Shown: positions 7,170 to 14,003 of the stretch, piece by piece
How the letters are laid out: every line of letters begins with the position of its first letter
Numbering within the stretch: the first letter of the stretch is position 1
Assembly (NCBI GenBank): GCA_964390795.1
Contig: CAYMLQ010000094.1
Location: 1-16,766, forward strand
Source of the DNA: CAYMLQ01 sp964390795
GTDB taxonomy: Bacteria; Verrucomicrobiota; Kiritimatiellia; RFP12; UBA1067
Direction: 5' to 3'
DNA length: 16,766 nucleotides
Translations under genes and position numbers: made by a program
Notes under the pieces: generated by a model
Databases searched by the model: none
The model's input: only the letters and a program-made list of their open reading frames with translations
Told to the model about the DNA's origin: nothing

Positions 7170-7218
7170 TCTTGCGACACGCTTTCATCTGAAACGCGCC
7201 CTTCTCGCATACCCCTGG

Positions 7219-8694
7219 TCACTCATAGACTTCCAATTCGGAGACGGCCATCTGCGCGCCGGGCTGGTCAGGCCCGTCGGGTTTGAGCGCGCTCACGCGC
7301 ACATAGCGGGCGGACGCGGGCTCGAAGGTCGCCTCGAACGGCTGGCCGGCGAGGTTCTCAGCCGAAGCCACGGTCCGCCACGACGTGCGGTCAGCCGAGG
7401 TCTGAAGTCTGAGCCGCGTGGCATAGCCGGTCTTGGAGAAGGAGACCTTGACGCGCCGCACCTGGAAAGGCTCCAGCAGGTTCGCCTCGTATGTCCACGG
7501 CCACTCGTTGCTCGCCAGCGCCGTCGTGCCGGGATCGCCGTCCACGCCGAAACGGGCGCCATGGTTCCCGCCGCTGCCGCCATTCACCGGCAGTTCACGC
7601 GATCCGTCGAGACTGAGCAACAGCGTCGGCTTGCGGAAGGCCAGATTACCCGGGGGCACCGGTGGCTGGGACTTCATCCCCGCCAGCGCGGGCCGCAGCG
7701 CTTTGAGCACCTCAAGCTGGGAGCGGTCGAGTCCTCCGTCGCGGTAGAGCAGCACATCGATTGAGACCACTCCGCCAGCGTGGTTGACGGCGTAGACATA
7801 CTCCGCCAACTCCTGCTTGGGATAGCGCACGCCCGGCTCGCACCAGCCGGCGGACAAGTAGTTGCCCGGCCGGTCCGCGCCGAGGTACGAAAGGGTATGC
7901 CACTGCTCGCCGTCGAGCCAGCGGCCTGTGGGTTGAGCATGGAACCGGTTCTGTTCGCCCGCCGTGAAGTCCTCGTGACGCGAATAGGCCGTCAGCTCCA
8001 CGCCGGGGTTGAGGCCGATGATGCGCCGCGGGTTTCCCGCCTTGAGCGCCCGCGCTAGGAGGCCGAGCTTCTCGTCGTCATATTGCAGATTGCCATGCTT
8101 GAAGTAACAGCCGTCGACCCACCAGCCCGCGACCTTGTCGCCGTAGCGCAGCGCATACTCCTCGGTGATCGCGGCCCATTTGAGCAGCCACTCTTTTGAA
8201 ACCGGTGTCTGCCACCCCATCGCCGCATTGGCCTTGGCGTCCGACGATGGGCCGTTGCCGGTCCAATAGAGCATCAGCGGGATGTTCCGCTTGTGGAGCG
8301 CCTGGTAGAGATCTTCGACCAAGTCGCGCGTGGCGCAGGCCTCGCCGGGCTTGTAGCCGGTGAGGCGGTCGAAGGTCGCGTTCGGCGCGATCAGGAAGCG
8401 CGTGCGCTGGTGTGTGGTGAAGATCACGTAGCCCGCGCCGGCCTCGGCCATCGCGCTCGCAAAGCGTTCGACGTCGAACTCGCGGACGCAGTCGTCCCAC
8501 GAGGTCGAGCGCCCCAGGCTTTGGATCGTGTGGCTAGTGTTCTGAATCTCGTTCAAGTAGTGCACAAACACGCCGTAGCCGGCCTTGCAAAACCAGTCGG
8601 TCGCGGGGTTGTTGGTCTCGGCCTGAACGGCGCACGCGAGCAGCGCGGCAGCGAGCGCCACTATACGGTGTTGGAGGGTGAAGCCCATAATCAT
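7219..8694 (-). CDS. Secreted alpha-L-fucosidase-like hydrolase (GH29-like) with C-terminal discoidin domain
   Basis: 491 residues. The signal peptide occupies about 1-25 (hydrophobic core IVALAAALLACAVQA). The catalytic barrel (about 26-340) begins TDWFCKAGYGVFVHYLNE, as in GH29 enzymes (WF-AKFGIFIHWG). AGAGYVIFTTHQRTRF matches the GH29 segment AGAKYxVLTxKHHDGF, but the usual HH pair is altered to HQ. GWWVDGCYF (190-198) places Asp194 where the GH29 nucleophile lies (WFDG). A C-terminal F5/8-type discoidin domain (about 350-491) ends with YVRVSALKPDG and MAVSELEVYE and should bind carbohydrate. The probable role is releasing fucose or a related sugar outside the cytoplasm; substrate specificity is inferred only. 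The start ATG 8694 (alternative 8688) has a weak GGAAAG site. It lies 83 nt downstream of deoR. Its last 179 bp recur almost unchanged at 9539-9717. Confidence 0.78.
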   Translation of the reverse strand: MIMGFTLQHRIVALAAALLACAVQAETNNPATDWFCKAGYGVFVHYLNEIQNTSHTIQSLGRSTSWDDCVREFDVERFASAMAEAGAGYVIFTTHQRTRFLIAPNATFDRLTGYKPGEACATRDLVEDLYQALHKRNIPLMLYWTGNGPSSDAKANAAMGWQTPVSKEWLLKWAAITEEYALRYGDKVAGWWVDGCYFKHGNLQYDDEKLGLLARALKAGNPRRIIGLNPGVELTAYSRHEDFTAGEQNRFHAQPTGRWLDGEQWHTLSYLGADRPGNYLSAGWCEPGVRYPKQELAEYVYAVNHAGGVVSIDVLLYRDGGLDRSQLEVLKALRPALAGMKSQPPVPPGNLAFRKPTLLLSLDGSRELPVNGGSGGNHGARFGVDGDPGTTALASNEWPWTYEANLLEPFQVRRVKVSFSKTGYATRLRLQTSADRTSWRTVASAENLAGQPFEATFEPASARYVRVSALKPDGPDQPGAQMAVSELEVYE

Positions 8695-8777
8695 CGTTCT
8701 TTCCGTATTCCGTCAGGTGGATACTCGTGAATTGAGGTCTTGAAAGGATCGTGTTTCGTGTGGTGAACCGAGGTCGC

Positions 8778-9530
8778 TCAGACCAGACGCACATCTACAC
8801 CTTTCTTACGCAGTTTGGCGACTTCCGAGGCGGGCGCTGCCGCGTCGGTGATCAGAATGTCGATGCGGGTGGCGGACATGATGTGGGCGAAGCCCGAGCG
8901 CCCGAGTTTCGACGAGTCAGCGAGCACGATGGTCTGGCGGGCCTGCTCCGACATCCGGCGGCAGACGTCGGCGATCTCCGCGCTGTCGGCCGTAATGCCT
9001 TTATCGGCGGTGACGCCATCGGAGCCCAGAAAGGCTTTCGCGACGTGGAACTGACCGAGTTCGCGGATGGTGGAGGGGCCGGTCAGGGCTTCGATCGACG
9101 GGCGGAACTCGCCGCCGGTGAGAGTGACTTGGAGCCCGGGATTGCTGCGCACGAACGGCAGCAGCAGGGTTGAATTGGTCACGATGTTCACGCCTTGGCG
9201 GCCCACCAGAAAACGGGGTATCAGCGAGGTGGTGGTGCCGGCGGTGAGCATCACGTCTTCAAAGTCGCCGATCAGGCTTGCGGCGGCGCGGGCGATGCGG
9301 GTTTTCGCTTCGATATGCTCGCGCTGGCGCGCGGCCACGTTGACGTTCAGGGTCGGCAGTCCGCCGCCGTGCTGGCGTAGCACGAGGCCTTCAGCCGCCA
9401 GGCTTTTCAGGTCGCTGCGGATCGTCACCTCGGAAACCTTGAAGCGCCGGCTGAGTTCGCCGACGGTGAGTTCAGGCTGCTCCATCAGGGCGTCGAGGAT
9501 CTGCTGCTTGCGGTTTTTTTTTCGGGTCAT
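8778..9530 (-). CDS. DeoR/GlpR-family transcriptional regulator
   Basis: 250 residues. An N-terminal DeoR-type winged helix-turn-helix (about 6-58; LTVGELSRRFKVSEVTIRSD, then LAAEGLVLRQHGG) is followed by the DeoRC sensor domain, whose phosphosugar-binding fold shows TAGTTTSLIP, TNSTLLLPF, TLTGGEFRP, GSDGVTADKGIT and ADSSKLGRSGF. Members usually repress sugar-catabolic operons and release DNA on binding a phosphorylated sugar. The start ATG 9530 is chosen over an in-frame GTG at 9542 because GAGG lies 6 nt upstream. That ribosome site directly follows the TGA (9541-9539) of the preceding fucosidase remnant, as expected if the remnant was once a full gene in the same operon. It sits between two fucosidase-like copies and is the natural candidate to control them and perhaps the divergent plus-strand cassette. 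Confidence 0.92.
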   Translation of the reverse strand: MTRKKNRKQQILDALMEQPELTVGELSRRFKVSEVTIRSDLKSLAAEGLVLRQHGGGLPTLNVNVAARQREHIEAKTRIARAAASLIGDFEDVMLTAGTTTSLIPRFLVGRQGVNIVTNSTLLLPFVRSNPGLQVTLTGGEFRPSIEALTGPSTIRELGQFHVAKAFLGSDGVTADKGITADSAEIADVCRRMSEQARQTIVLADSSKLGRSGFAHIMSATRIDILITDAAAPASEVAKLRKKGVDVRLV

Positions 9531-9538
9531 GATACGCC

Positions 9539-9717
9539 TCACTCATAGACTTCCAATTCGGCCACGGCCATCTGCGCGCCGGGCTGGTCAGGCCCGTCTG
9601 GCTTGAGCGCGCTCACGCGCACATAGCGGGCGGAAGCGGGCTCGAAGATCGCCTCGAACGGCTGGCCGGCGAGGTTCTCAGCCGAAGCCACGGTCCGCCA
9701 CGTCGTGCGGTCAGCCG
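9539..9717. repeat. 179-bp near-identical direct repeat (copy 2; copy 1 at 7219-7397)
   Basis: Same orientation as 7219-7397, 7 mismatches over 179 bp, no indels. It encodes the end of the discoidin domain. The shared N-terminal side of the two genes (9714-9764 against 8572-8622) is less similar, 45 of 51. The roughly 2.3-kb spacing brackets deoR, so recombination between the copies would delete deoR and most of the intact gene. Confidence 0.9.
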
Positions 9718-9824
9718 TACCCGGCTTTGCTGAACCAGTCGGTCGCCGGATTGTTGGTCTCGGCGCACGCTGGAGAAACAAACTGAAACGCGCAACCCAT
9801 CAAACCGGCCAGACACCTCTTCAC
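9539..9824 (-). pseudogene. Deletion remnant of a second fucosidase-like gene
   Basis: From a GTG at 9824 the frame encodes a good signal peptide (MKRCLAGLMGCAFQFVSPACA, the GTG read as Met) and then ETNNPATDWFSKAGYG, nearly the mature start of the intact gene (one Cys-to-Ser change), and stops at once. From 9717 leftward the sequence is instead the last 179 bp of the intact gene, 172 of 179 identical with no gaps, ending at the same TGA. The two parts meet at GCCG (9714-9717), present at both places in the intact gene (8572-8575 and 7394-7397). Residues equivalent to about 42-433 (about 1.18 kb) are missing, and the two halves are in different frames. An internal deletion of a tandem paralogue explains this best. 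It is not expected to make a functional enzyme. Confidence 0.85.
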
Positions 9825-9839
9825 TGTTCGATCCCGTTC

Positions 9840-9900
9840 GTTGTACCGCCTTCAGGCGGCGGTTCGTCATTGCAGCGTTGCCGGCTGAAGCCGGTACAAC
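9840..9900. repeat. 61-bp REP/BIME-like element with paired hairpin ends
   Basis: The left end is GTTGTACCGCCTTCAGGCGGC (9840-9860, read without the final base as the 20-mer), and the right end is its inverted counterpart (9880-9900). The two ends differ at two positions, and the changes are compensatory: each end folds on itself as CCGCC-ttca-GGCGG and CCGGC-tgaa-GCCGG. Two inverted small hairpins joined by a 19-bp linker is the BIME layout. It separates the LamG remnant (stop at 9909) from the fucosidase remnant. Confidence 0.8.
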
Positions 9901-9908
9901 ACACCCAT

Positions 9909-10070
9909 TCACTCCGCCCAAGCCGTCACTTTGCCACTGGCGTTGGTGGTCACGCCGGCGTCGGCCTTGACCCAGAAGGCCAGGCCGCTGAGTGCGTTCG
10001 GCTGCGTGACTGCGGACGCACCTATCGCGCAGGCCAGCAATACTCCCATACTGATGATTGTACGCTTCAT
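9909..10070 (-). pseudogene. Truncated secreted LamG-type protein, N-terminus only
   Basis: 53 codons from ATG 10070. The signal peptide begins MKRTIISMGVLLACAIGASA and is followed by LSGLAFWVKADAGVTTNASG and then KVTAWAE before a TGA. The FWVKADAG-TTNASGKVTAWAD segment is the usual opening of secreted LamG/concanavalin-like domains (normally followed by a QSG motif), which should be 150 or more residues long; everything after the first strand is missing. The stop falls 8 bp from the REP-like element at 9840-9900, so element insertion or associated recombination probably removed the rest. An AAGG site lies 9 nt upstream of the ATG, and the gene begins 18 nt after the FAD oxidoreductase stop, so it would still be co-transcribed. 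A genuine 53-residue exported peptide cannot be excluded but is less likely. Confidence 0.7.
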
Positions 10071-10088
10071 TCTTTTACGCCTTACTTG

Positions 10089-11681
10089 TTACTTCCTAAT
10101 GTCAAGACCAGCGGAACACTCTTCCGCACGGTCGATCTTCTCTGCCATCGTATGCCTGATCTCGTCTCCAGAAACCTGCCTCAGCGCCACATTCCGCACG
10201 CACGCCAGATGCGCCGCAGTGCCGGCCGCCTCGCCGAGCTGCATCATAGTGCGGGAGAGTCGGCAGCTTGAGGCGGCGATGGCGCTGAAGCTCGCGGCCC
10301 GGCCCGCGATCAGCACGTTATCGGTTTTGAGCGGCAGCAGGCAGCGGTAAGGGACGCCGTACGCCTCCTTCAGCTCGCCGCCCGGCCCGCCGCCGCCGTG
10401 GTTGTCCATCGGGTGATCCGCGATGGCGATGATGTCGGTGTGCTTCTGCCGCGAGAGCCCCTCGATCAGGTCGTTCTGGTTTAGCACATACTCGCCGCGC
10501 ACGCGCCGCGTCTCGCGGAGGCCGGCTTTCGGGAAGATCATCTTCAGCTTGAAGCGCCGGAACTCGTCGTAGTTCTGCTGATACCAGTGCCAGTGCGCCC
10601 GCACGCGGCGAACGCACTCGGCATACGCTTTCTCTGGCCCGAGTTCCAAATACTCCTCGCCCTTCATGGTCGGCAGCATGTTGACAAACCGGTCACCGCC
10701 GGGGTACTCGCCCACGAACGCGACAGGGAAGCCGCCCCACCAGCATTTTTCGGGAATGCCTTCGGGCAACGGCTCGATCAGATCCGGCTCCTTCTTTCCA
10801 ATGGGCGTGATCCGGTAGATCAGTGTCGCTCCGTTCATTTTCATAATCGGTTCGGGCGGCGCTCCCGGTTCGTTGAAATCAGCCTTGCGGTCGCGGCCCG
10901 ACATCAGCTCGCAGCCGAGGCGCGCACACAGCACGCCATCGGTGGCGTCGATATAGACCTTGGCCCGCACGGTCGTGCCGTCCGAGAGCGTAACCGACTC
11001 CACGCGTCCGCCCGTCTGCTGCACCGCCACGAAGGAGGTGTTCAGGAAGACGCGGCAACGACCGGTCTCCTTCAGCATGTCCAGCATCACTGCGGCCATT
11101 GCGTCCGGTTCGAAGATCACGCCGTGGCAGTGCTCGCGGAACCAGGCCTCGTCGCCCATACCCCTCCCGTGGCGGCGCAGCGTTTGCGCGTAGGTCAGGC
11201 AGGGATCGGTCTCGATCATGCCGCCGGGAAAGGTGTATTTCTCCCAAGGTTTGCGCCATGACAGATGGCGGTCGAAGCGGTAGACACCCGCGGCACCTGG
11301 CATTTGCCGCAGCCGCTGATAGACACGGTAGGGCACGCCGGTGCCGCCCATGCCCGGCTCCCAGTTGTTGACCCCGCCGAGCGTCGAGGTGCCGCCCAGC
11401 ATGGCTTCGCGTTCGATCAGCACGACGGAAGAGCCGAGGTGCGCGGCGGACCAAGCCGCGCCGAAACCGGCGCTGCCGCCTCCGATGACCGCGACATCGC
11501 AGGTCACCGGCACCGGTTCCGCCGCCCGCGCCGACTTGGACATAACAGCGGTCATCAAGAGAAGGAATATGCGGAGGGCAGGGACTCCTCTCCGAGGCGT
11601 CCGCGGACGGTTCAGGGAACCGTCCCTGCCGATTTTCGCTTGCCTGAGCCGAGCCCGAGCAGGTTTGCAGGTGATTGTCAT
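10089..11681 (-). CDS. FAD-dependent oxidoreductase (FAD_oxidored family), exported
   Basis: 530 residues from ATG 11681. The dinucleotide-binding motif VAVIGGGSAGFGAAWSA is at about 63-79, followed by the family's SSVVLIEREAMLGGTSTLGGVN; AKVYIDATDGVLCARLGCE and the C-terminal DNVLIAGRAASFS complete the FAD-binding fold. Family members are flavoenzymes of largely unknown substrate, common in PVC bacteria beside glycan-degradation genes. A hydrophobic stretch (RIFLLLMTAVMSKSARA) just before the mature part looks like a signal peptide. The start is uncertain: the frame is open to a TTG at 11762, ATG 11681 gives an unusually long 36-residue n-region, and ATG 11555 would cut the hydrophobic core. 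A palindromic repeat (11577-11630) encodes part of this n-region and may have displaced the original start. It is the first gene of the minus-strand group containing the two remnants, deoR and the fucosidase. Confidence 0.85.
   Translation of the reverse strand: MTITCKPARARLRQAKIGRDGSLNRPRTPRRGVPALRIFLLLMTAVMSKSARAAEPVPVTCDVAVIGGGSAGFGAAWSAAHLGSSVVLIEREAMLGGTSTLGGVNNWEPGMGGTGVPYRVYQRLRQMPGAAGVYRFDRHLSWRKPWEKYTFPGGMIETDPCLTYAQTLRRHGRGMGDEAWFREHCHGVIFEPDAMAAVMLDMLKETGRCRVFLNTSFVAVQQTGGRVESVTLSDGTTVRAKVYIDATDGVLCARLGCELMSGRDRKADFNEPGAPPEPIMKMNGATLIYRITPIGKKEPDLIEPLPEGIPEKCWWGGFPVAFVGEYPGGDRFVNMLPTMKGEEYLELGPEKAYAECVRRVRAHWHWYQQNYDEFRRFKLKMIFPKAGLRETRRVRGEYVLNQNDLIEGLSRQKHTDIIAIADHPMDNHGGGGPGGELKEAYGVPYRCLLPLKTDNVLIAGRAASFSAIAASSCRLSRTMMQLGEAAGTAAHLACVRNVALRQVSGDEIRHTMAEKIDRAEECSAGLDIRK
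11577..11630. repeat. 54-bp palindromic repeat inside the signal-peptide coding region
   Basis: Perfect 9-bp terminal inverted repeats GGCAGGGAC (11577-11585) and GTCCCTGCC (11622-11630). Inside are a small hairpin CCTCTCCGAGG, a palindrome CGTCCGCGGACG (about 11599-11610) and GGTTCAGGGAACC. The whole folds as a compact multi-stem structure. It reads in frame through the N-terminal extension of the FAD oxidoreductase. Confidence 0.75.
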
Positions 11682-11764
11682 GCCGGCGAGTTTACCTGAT
11701 TTAAGGAGCCACGGGCAATATGTACCCGAAGGATTCACTTGGCGAAAATGAAAGTAAAACAAAG

Positions 11765-11778
11765 TGATTTGAAAATCA
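11765..11778. promoter_or_regulatory. Perfect 6-bp palindrome in the AT-rich divergent intergenic region, candidate operator
   Basis: TGATTT-GA-AAATCA, in the A/T-rich stretch (about 11750-11808) between the divergent FAD oxidoreductase and lactonase-like genes. It is well placed to be a regulator site for either direction. The cognate protein is unknown; the DeoR-family protein encoded 2.2 kb away is one candidate. Confidence 0.35.
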
Positions 11779-11813
11779 ATACGAAAGAAAAAGAAAAGTA
11801 AAGATAAGTGGCG

Positions 11814-11842
11814 TTGCCAAGGTCCACGAGGTCTGCTATGAT
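11814..11842 (+). promoter_or_regulatory. Strong sigma70-type promoter with extended -10 for the catabolic cassette
   Basis: TTGCCA (11814-11819, 5 of 6), 17-nt spacer, TATGAT (11837-11842, 5 of 6), preceded by TGC, which makes an extended -10. The predicted start near 11849 gives a leader of about 100 nt before the first gene (11950). The leader contains a small AGACG-CGT-CGTCT stem but no riboswitch that I recognise. Confidence 0.65.
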
Positions 11843-11949
11843 CGTCGCACTTTTATTGAGCGCAGGATGTTGGACGTTCCGCGCGGGTCGGTAAGCAGAC
11901 GCGTCGTCTCTGACGGCGAGTCTTCAGGTGTAACGAAAGGGGAGAGCAG

Positions 11950-13077
11950 ATGAGCAAAGCGACGATGTGGATGTTGGCCGGCGCGGCTGCGACGGTCGCG
12001 TGCGGTGTGATGGCGGCTGATCAGGCGTGTGTCCCGTGTGAGAAAAACCGTCCGAAGCTGTTCGCGCAGTTTGGCGATCATGTGAATACGCCGGACGGGC
12101 TGGCGCAGGATAAGGCGGGCAATATTTTTTGCGCGGCGCCCAACTTTGTGGATCAGTCGTATGCCGGAACCATCATGAAGATGGACAAGAAGAGCGGCAA
12201 GTGGTCGGTTTTCGTGGCCGGCCTGCTGCATCCGGATACCAAGCGCGGCGCGCCCATGGGCATGGAGTTTGACGAGGACGGCAACCTCTACTACTGCGAC
12301 AACCAGTATTTCTTCGACAAGAGCTACAAGTCGCGCGTGATGCGCGTGCTCATCAACAAGGCAGGCGAGCCGGTGAAGATCGAGACGGTGGTCGAGAACG
12401 CCAAGCTGTCCAACGCCTTGCGCATTCGCGGCAACGCGGTCTACTTCACGGACACCTTCTTCGACATCGAAGGCAAGAACCAGGGCGGCGTCTACCGCGT
12501 GCCGTTCAGCGCGTTCAAGGACAGTCCGGCGCGTCTGCTGCCCAAAGAGCAGGCCTCGAACGACCCGTACTGCATCGGCATCACGTCGGCCAAGCCGTTG
12601 GAGCATCGCAAAGACATTGCCGCAACCGACGGCATGTGCTTCGACAAGGACGGGAATATCTACACCGGCAACTTCGGCGACGGACACTTCTATGTCCTCA
12701 AGCTGAAGGCGGACGGCTCGTATGAGAAGCCCCAGACGTTGCTCAATGATCCGGCTCAGCTCCCTTGCGTGGACGGCGTCTGCTATGACGCGAAGCGGGA
12801 TCTGGTGTACATTGCCGATTCCGAGCGCAACGCGATTCTGGCGTGGGACATCCAGGCGGCCAAGCTGAGCATGCTGTGGATGAACGACGACACCTGCGGC
12901 AAGGACGGTCTGCTCGACCAGCCCTGCGAGCCGATGGTGTGGGGCGACAAGCTGATCGTCGTGAACTTCGACATGAGCTTCCCCGGCCTCAAGAACAGGA
13001 AGAACGACCCGATGCACACGCTGAGCGTGATCGAGCTGAAAAAGGGCGGGTGCCCCGTCCTGAACCTGTTCCGGTAA
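11950..13077 (+). CDS. Secreted SMP-30/gluconolactonase-like beta-propeller protein
   Basis: 375 residues, longer than the roughly 300 of typical SMP-30 lactonases. The signal peptide is about 1-22 (MWMLAGAAATVACGVMA), with cleavage before ADQ. Propeller repeats are visible: NTPDGLAQDKAGNIFCA (46-62), MGMEFDEDGNLYYCDN (103-118), NALRIRGNAVYFTDT (155-169), TDGMCFDKDGNIYTGNF (226-242) and VDGVCYDAKRDLVYIADS. The N-x-L (Asn155) and TDG (Asp227) positions agree with metal ligands of the family, but the N-terminal Glu-Gly motif is replaced by PDG, so lactonase activity is plausible rather than shown. Ten or so Cys residues suggest disulfides in an exported protein. AAAGGGGAGAG lies just upstream of the ATG. 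It is the first gene after the promoter at 11814-11842. Hydrolysis of an aldonolactone made by the downstream dehydrogenases is the obvious proposal, although its export conflicts with their cytosolic location. Confidence 0.8.
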   Translation: MSKATMWMLAGAAATVACGVMAADQACVPCEKNRPKLFAQFGDHVNTPDGLAQDKAGNIFCAAPNFVDQSYAGTIMKMDKKSGKWSVFVAGLLHPDTKRGAPMGMEFDEDGNLYYCDNQYFFDKSYKSRVMRVLINKAGEPVKIETVVENAKLSNALRIRGNAVYFTDTFFDIEGKNQGGVYRVPFSAFKDSPARLLPKEQASNDPYCIGITSAKPLEHRKDIAATDGMCFDKDGNIYTGNFGDGHFYVLKLKADGSYEKPQTLLNDPAQLPCVDGVCYDAKRDLVYIADSERNAILAWDIQAAKLSMLWMNDDTCGKDGLLDQPCEPMVWGDKLIVVNFDMSFPGLKNRKNDPMHTLSVIELKKGGCPVLNLFR

Positions 13078-13104
13078 AGCGCAACGGGATTCTGGACCAA
13101 GTCG

Positions 13105-13171
13105 CTCTCACAGAGGCACAGAGATCACGGAGACATTCAAAGACTCTGTGGCCTCTGTGCCTCTGTGAGAG
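13105..13171. repeat. 67-bp palindrome with perfect 19-bp arms
   Basis: The left arm CTCTCACAGAGGCACAGAG (13105-13123) and right arm (13153-13171) are exact reverse complements; pairing continues imperfectly (7 of 11) into the 29-nt interior. Within each arm CACAGAG is itself a repeated word. No T-run follows, so it is not a standard terminator. It occupies the gap between the lactonase-like gene and the first SDR and would form a long mRNA stem 27 nt before the SDR start. Confidence 0.85.
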
Positions 13172-13197
13172 ATCAAACAATCGGGAACCTATAAAAC

Positions 13198-13989
13198 ATG
13201 CAGAACTTTTTGGATTTCAAAGGTCAGACGGCGGTTGTGACGGGCGCCGCCGGTGCGCTCGGCAAGAACATCGCGCAGGGACTGGCTCAGTGCGGGGCGC
13301 GGGTGTACGTCACGGATCTCAAGCAGGAGGCTGTGGACGCCACGGTGGCGGAGCTTGCGGCGGCCGGGTACGATGCGGCCGGCCTGGCCGCGGACGTGAC
13401 CAACGAGGCGCAGGTCAAGGCGGTGGTCGATGCCGCGGCCGCGCGCTTCAACAACGTCATCGACATTCTCGTGAATGTGGCGGGCGTTGCGGGGCAGAAC
13501 CCGGTCGAGCAGATCACGGAGAAGGAATGGGATTTTATCTTTGCGGTGAATTGCAAGGGGACGTTCTTTTTCATCAAGTACGTGGTGCCGTTCATGAAGG
13601 CCGCCAAAGCCGGCAAGATCGTGAACTTCTCTTCGCAGTCGGGCCGGATGGGTTCGGCGCTGCTGAGTCACTACAGCGCGGCGAAGGGGGCGATCATCTC
13701 CTTTACGCAGGCGCTCGCGCACGAGTTCGCGAAGGAGAACATCAACGTGAACTGCGTCTGCCCCGGAGTGACGGACAACACGGGCGTTTGGACGTTCATG
13801 TCCTCGAACTACATCGAGAACCTCAAGCAGGAGCGCGAGGAGGTGGTGAAGCGGTTCACGGCCAAGATCCCGCTGGGGCGGCTGGCCGCCATCGATGATG
13901 TGGTCGGCACGACGGTCTACCTCTGCTCGTCGGCTGCAGGCTATCTGACGGGCCAGGCGATCAACATTTCGGGCGGACGTTTGATGTAG
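13198..13989 (+). CDS. Short-chain dehydrogenase/reductase (classical SDR)
   Basis: 263 residues. A cytosolic NAD(P)-dependent alcohol/carbonyl oxidoreductase. The cofactor motif TGAAGALG is at 15-22; Asp40 at the end of beta-2 (VYVTD) predicts NAD(H) preference. NVAG (93-96) replaces the usual NNAG. The catalytic set is Asn118, Ser146, Tyr159 and Lys163 (YSAAK). The C-terminal IPLGRLAAIDDVVGTTVYLCS and ITGQ-like LTGQAINISGGRL are typical of sugar or polyol dehydrogenase-type SDRs. The ATG at 13198 is preceded by a modest GGGAA site 11 nt away. The deoC-like gene begins 14 nt after its stop, so the pair is surely co-transcribed. It is likely to oxidise a sugar or sugar acid in the cassette; the exact substrate cannot be read from the sequence. 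Confidence 0.9.
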   Translation: MQNFLDFKGQTAVVTGAAGALGKNIAQGLAQCGARVYVTDLKQEAVDATVAELAAAGYDAAGLAADVTNEAQVKAVVDAAAARFNNVIDILVNVAGVAGQNPVEQITEKEWDFIFAVNCKGTFFFIKYVVPFMKAAKAGKIVNFSSQSGRMGSALLSHYSAAKGAIISFTQALAHEFAKENINVNCVCPGVTDNTGVWTFMSSNYIENLKQEREEVVKRFTAKIPLGRLAAIDDVVGTTVYLCSSAAGYLTGQAINISGGRLM

Positions 13990-14003
13990 GGAAGAGAGAG
14001 ATT

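Noticed and set aside
6970..7192. Several short open frames (60-120 codons) on both strands
   Set aside because: They overlap the GC-rich inverted repeat in several frames and read Gly/Arg/Pro-rich; no ribosome site or homology.
11836..13017. 393-codon minus-strand open frame
   Set aside because: Antisense shadow of the SMP-30-like gene, also covering its promoter; no recognisable domain.
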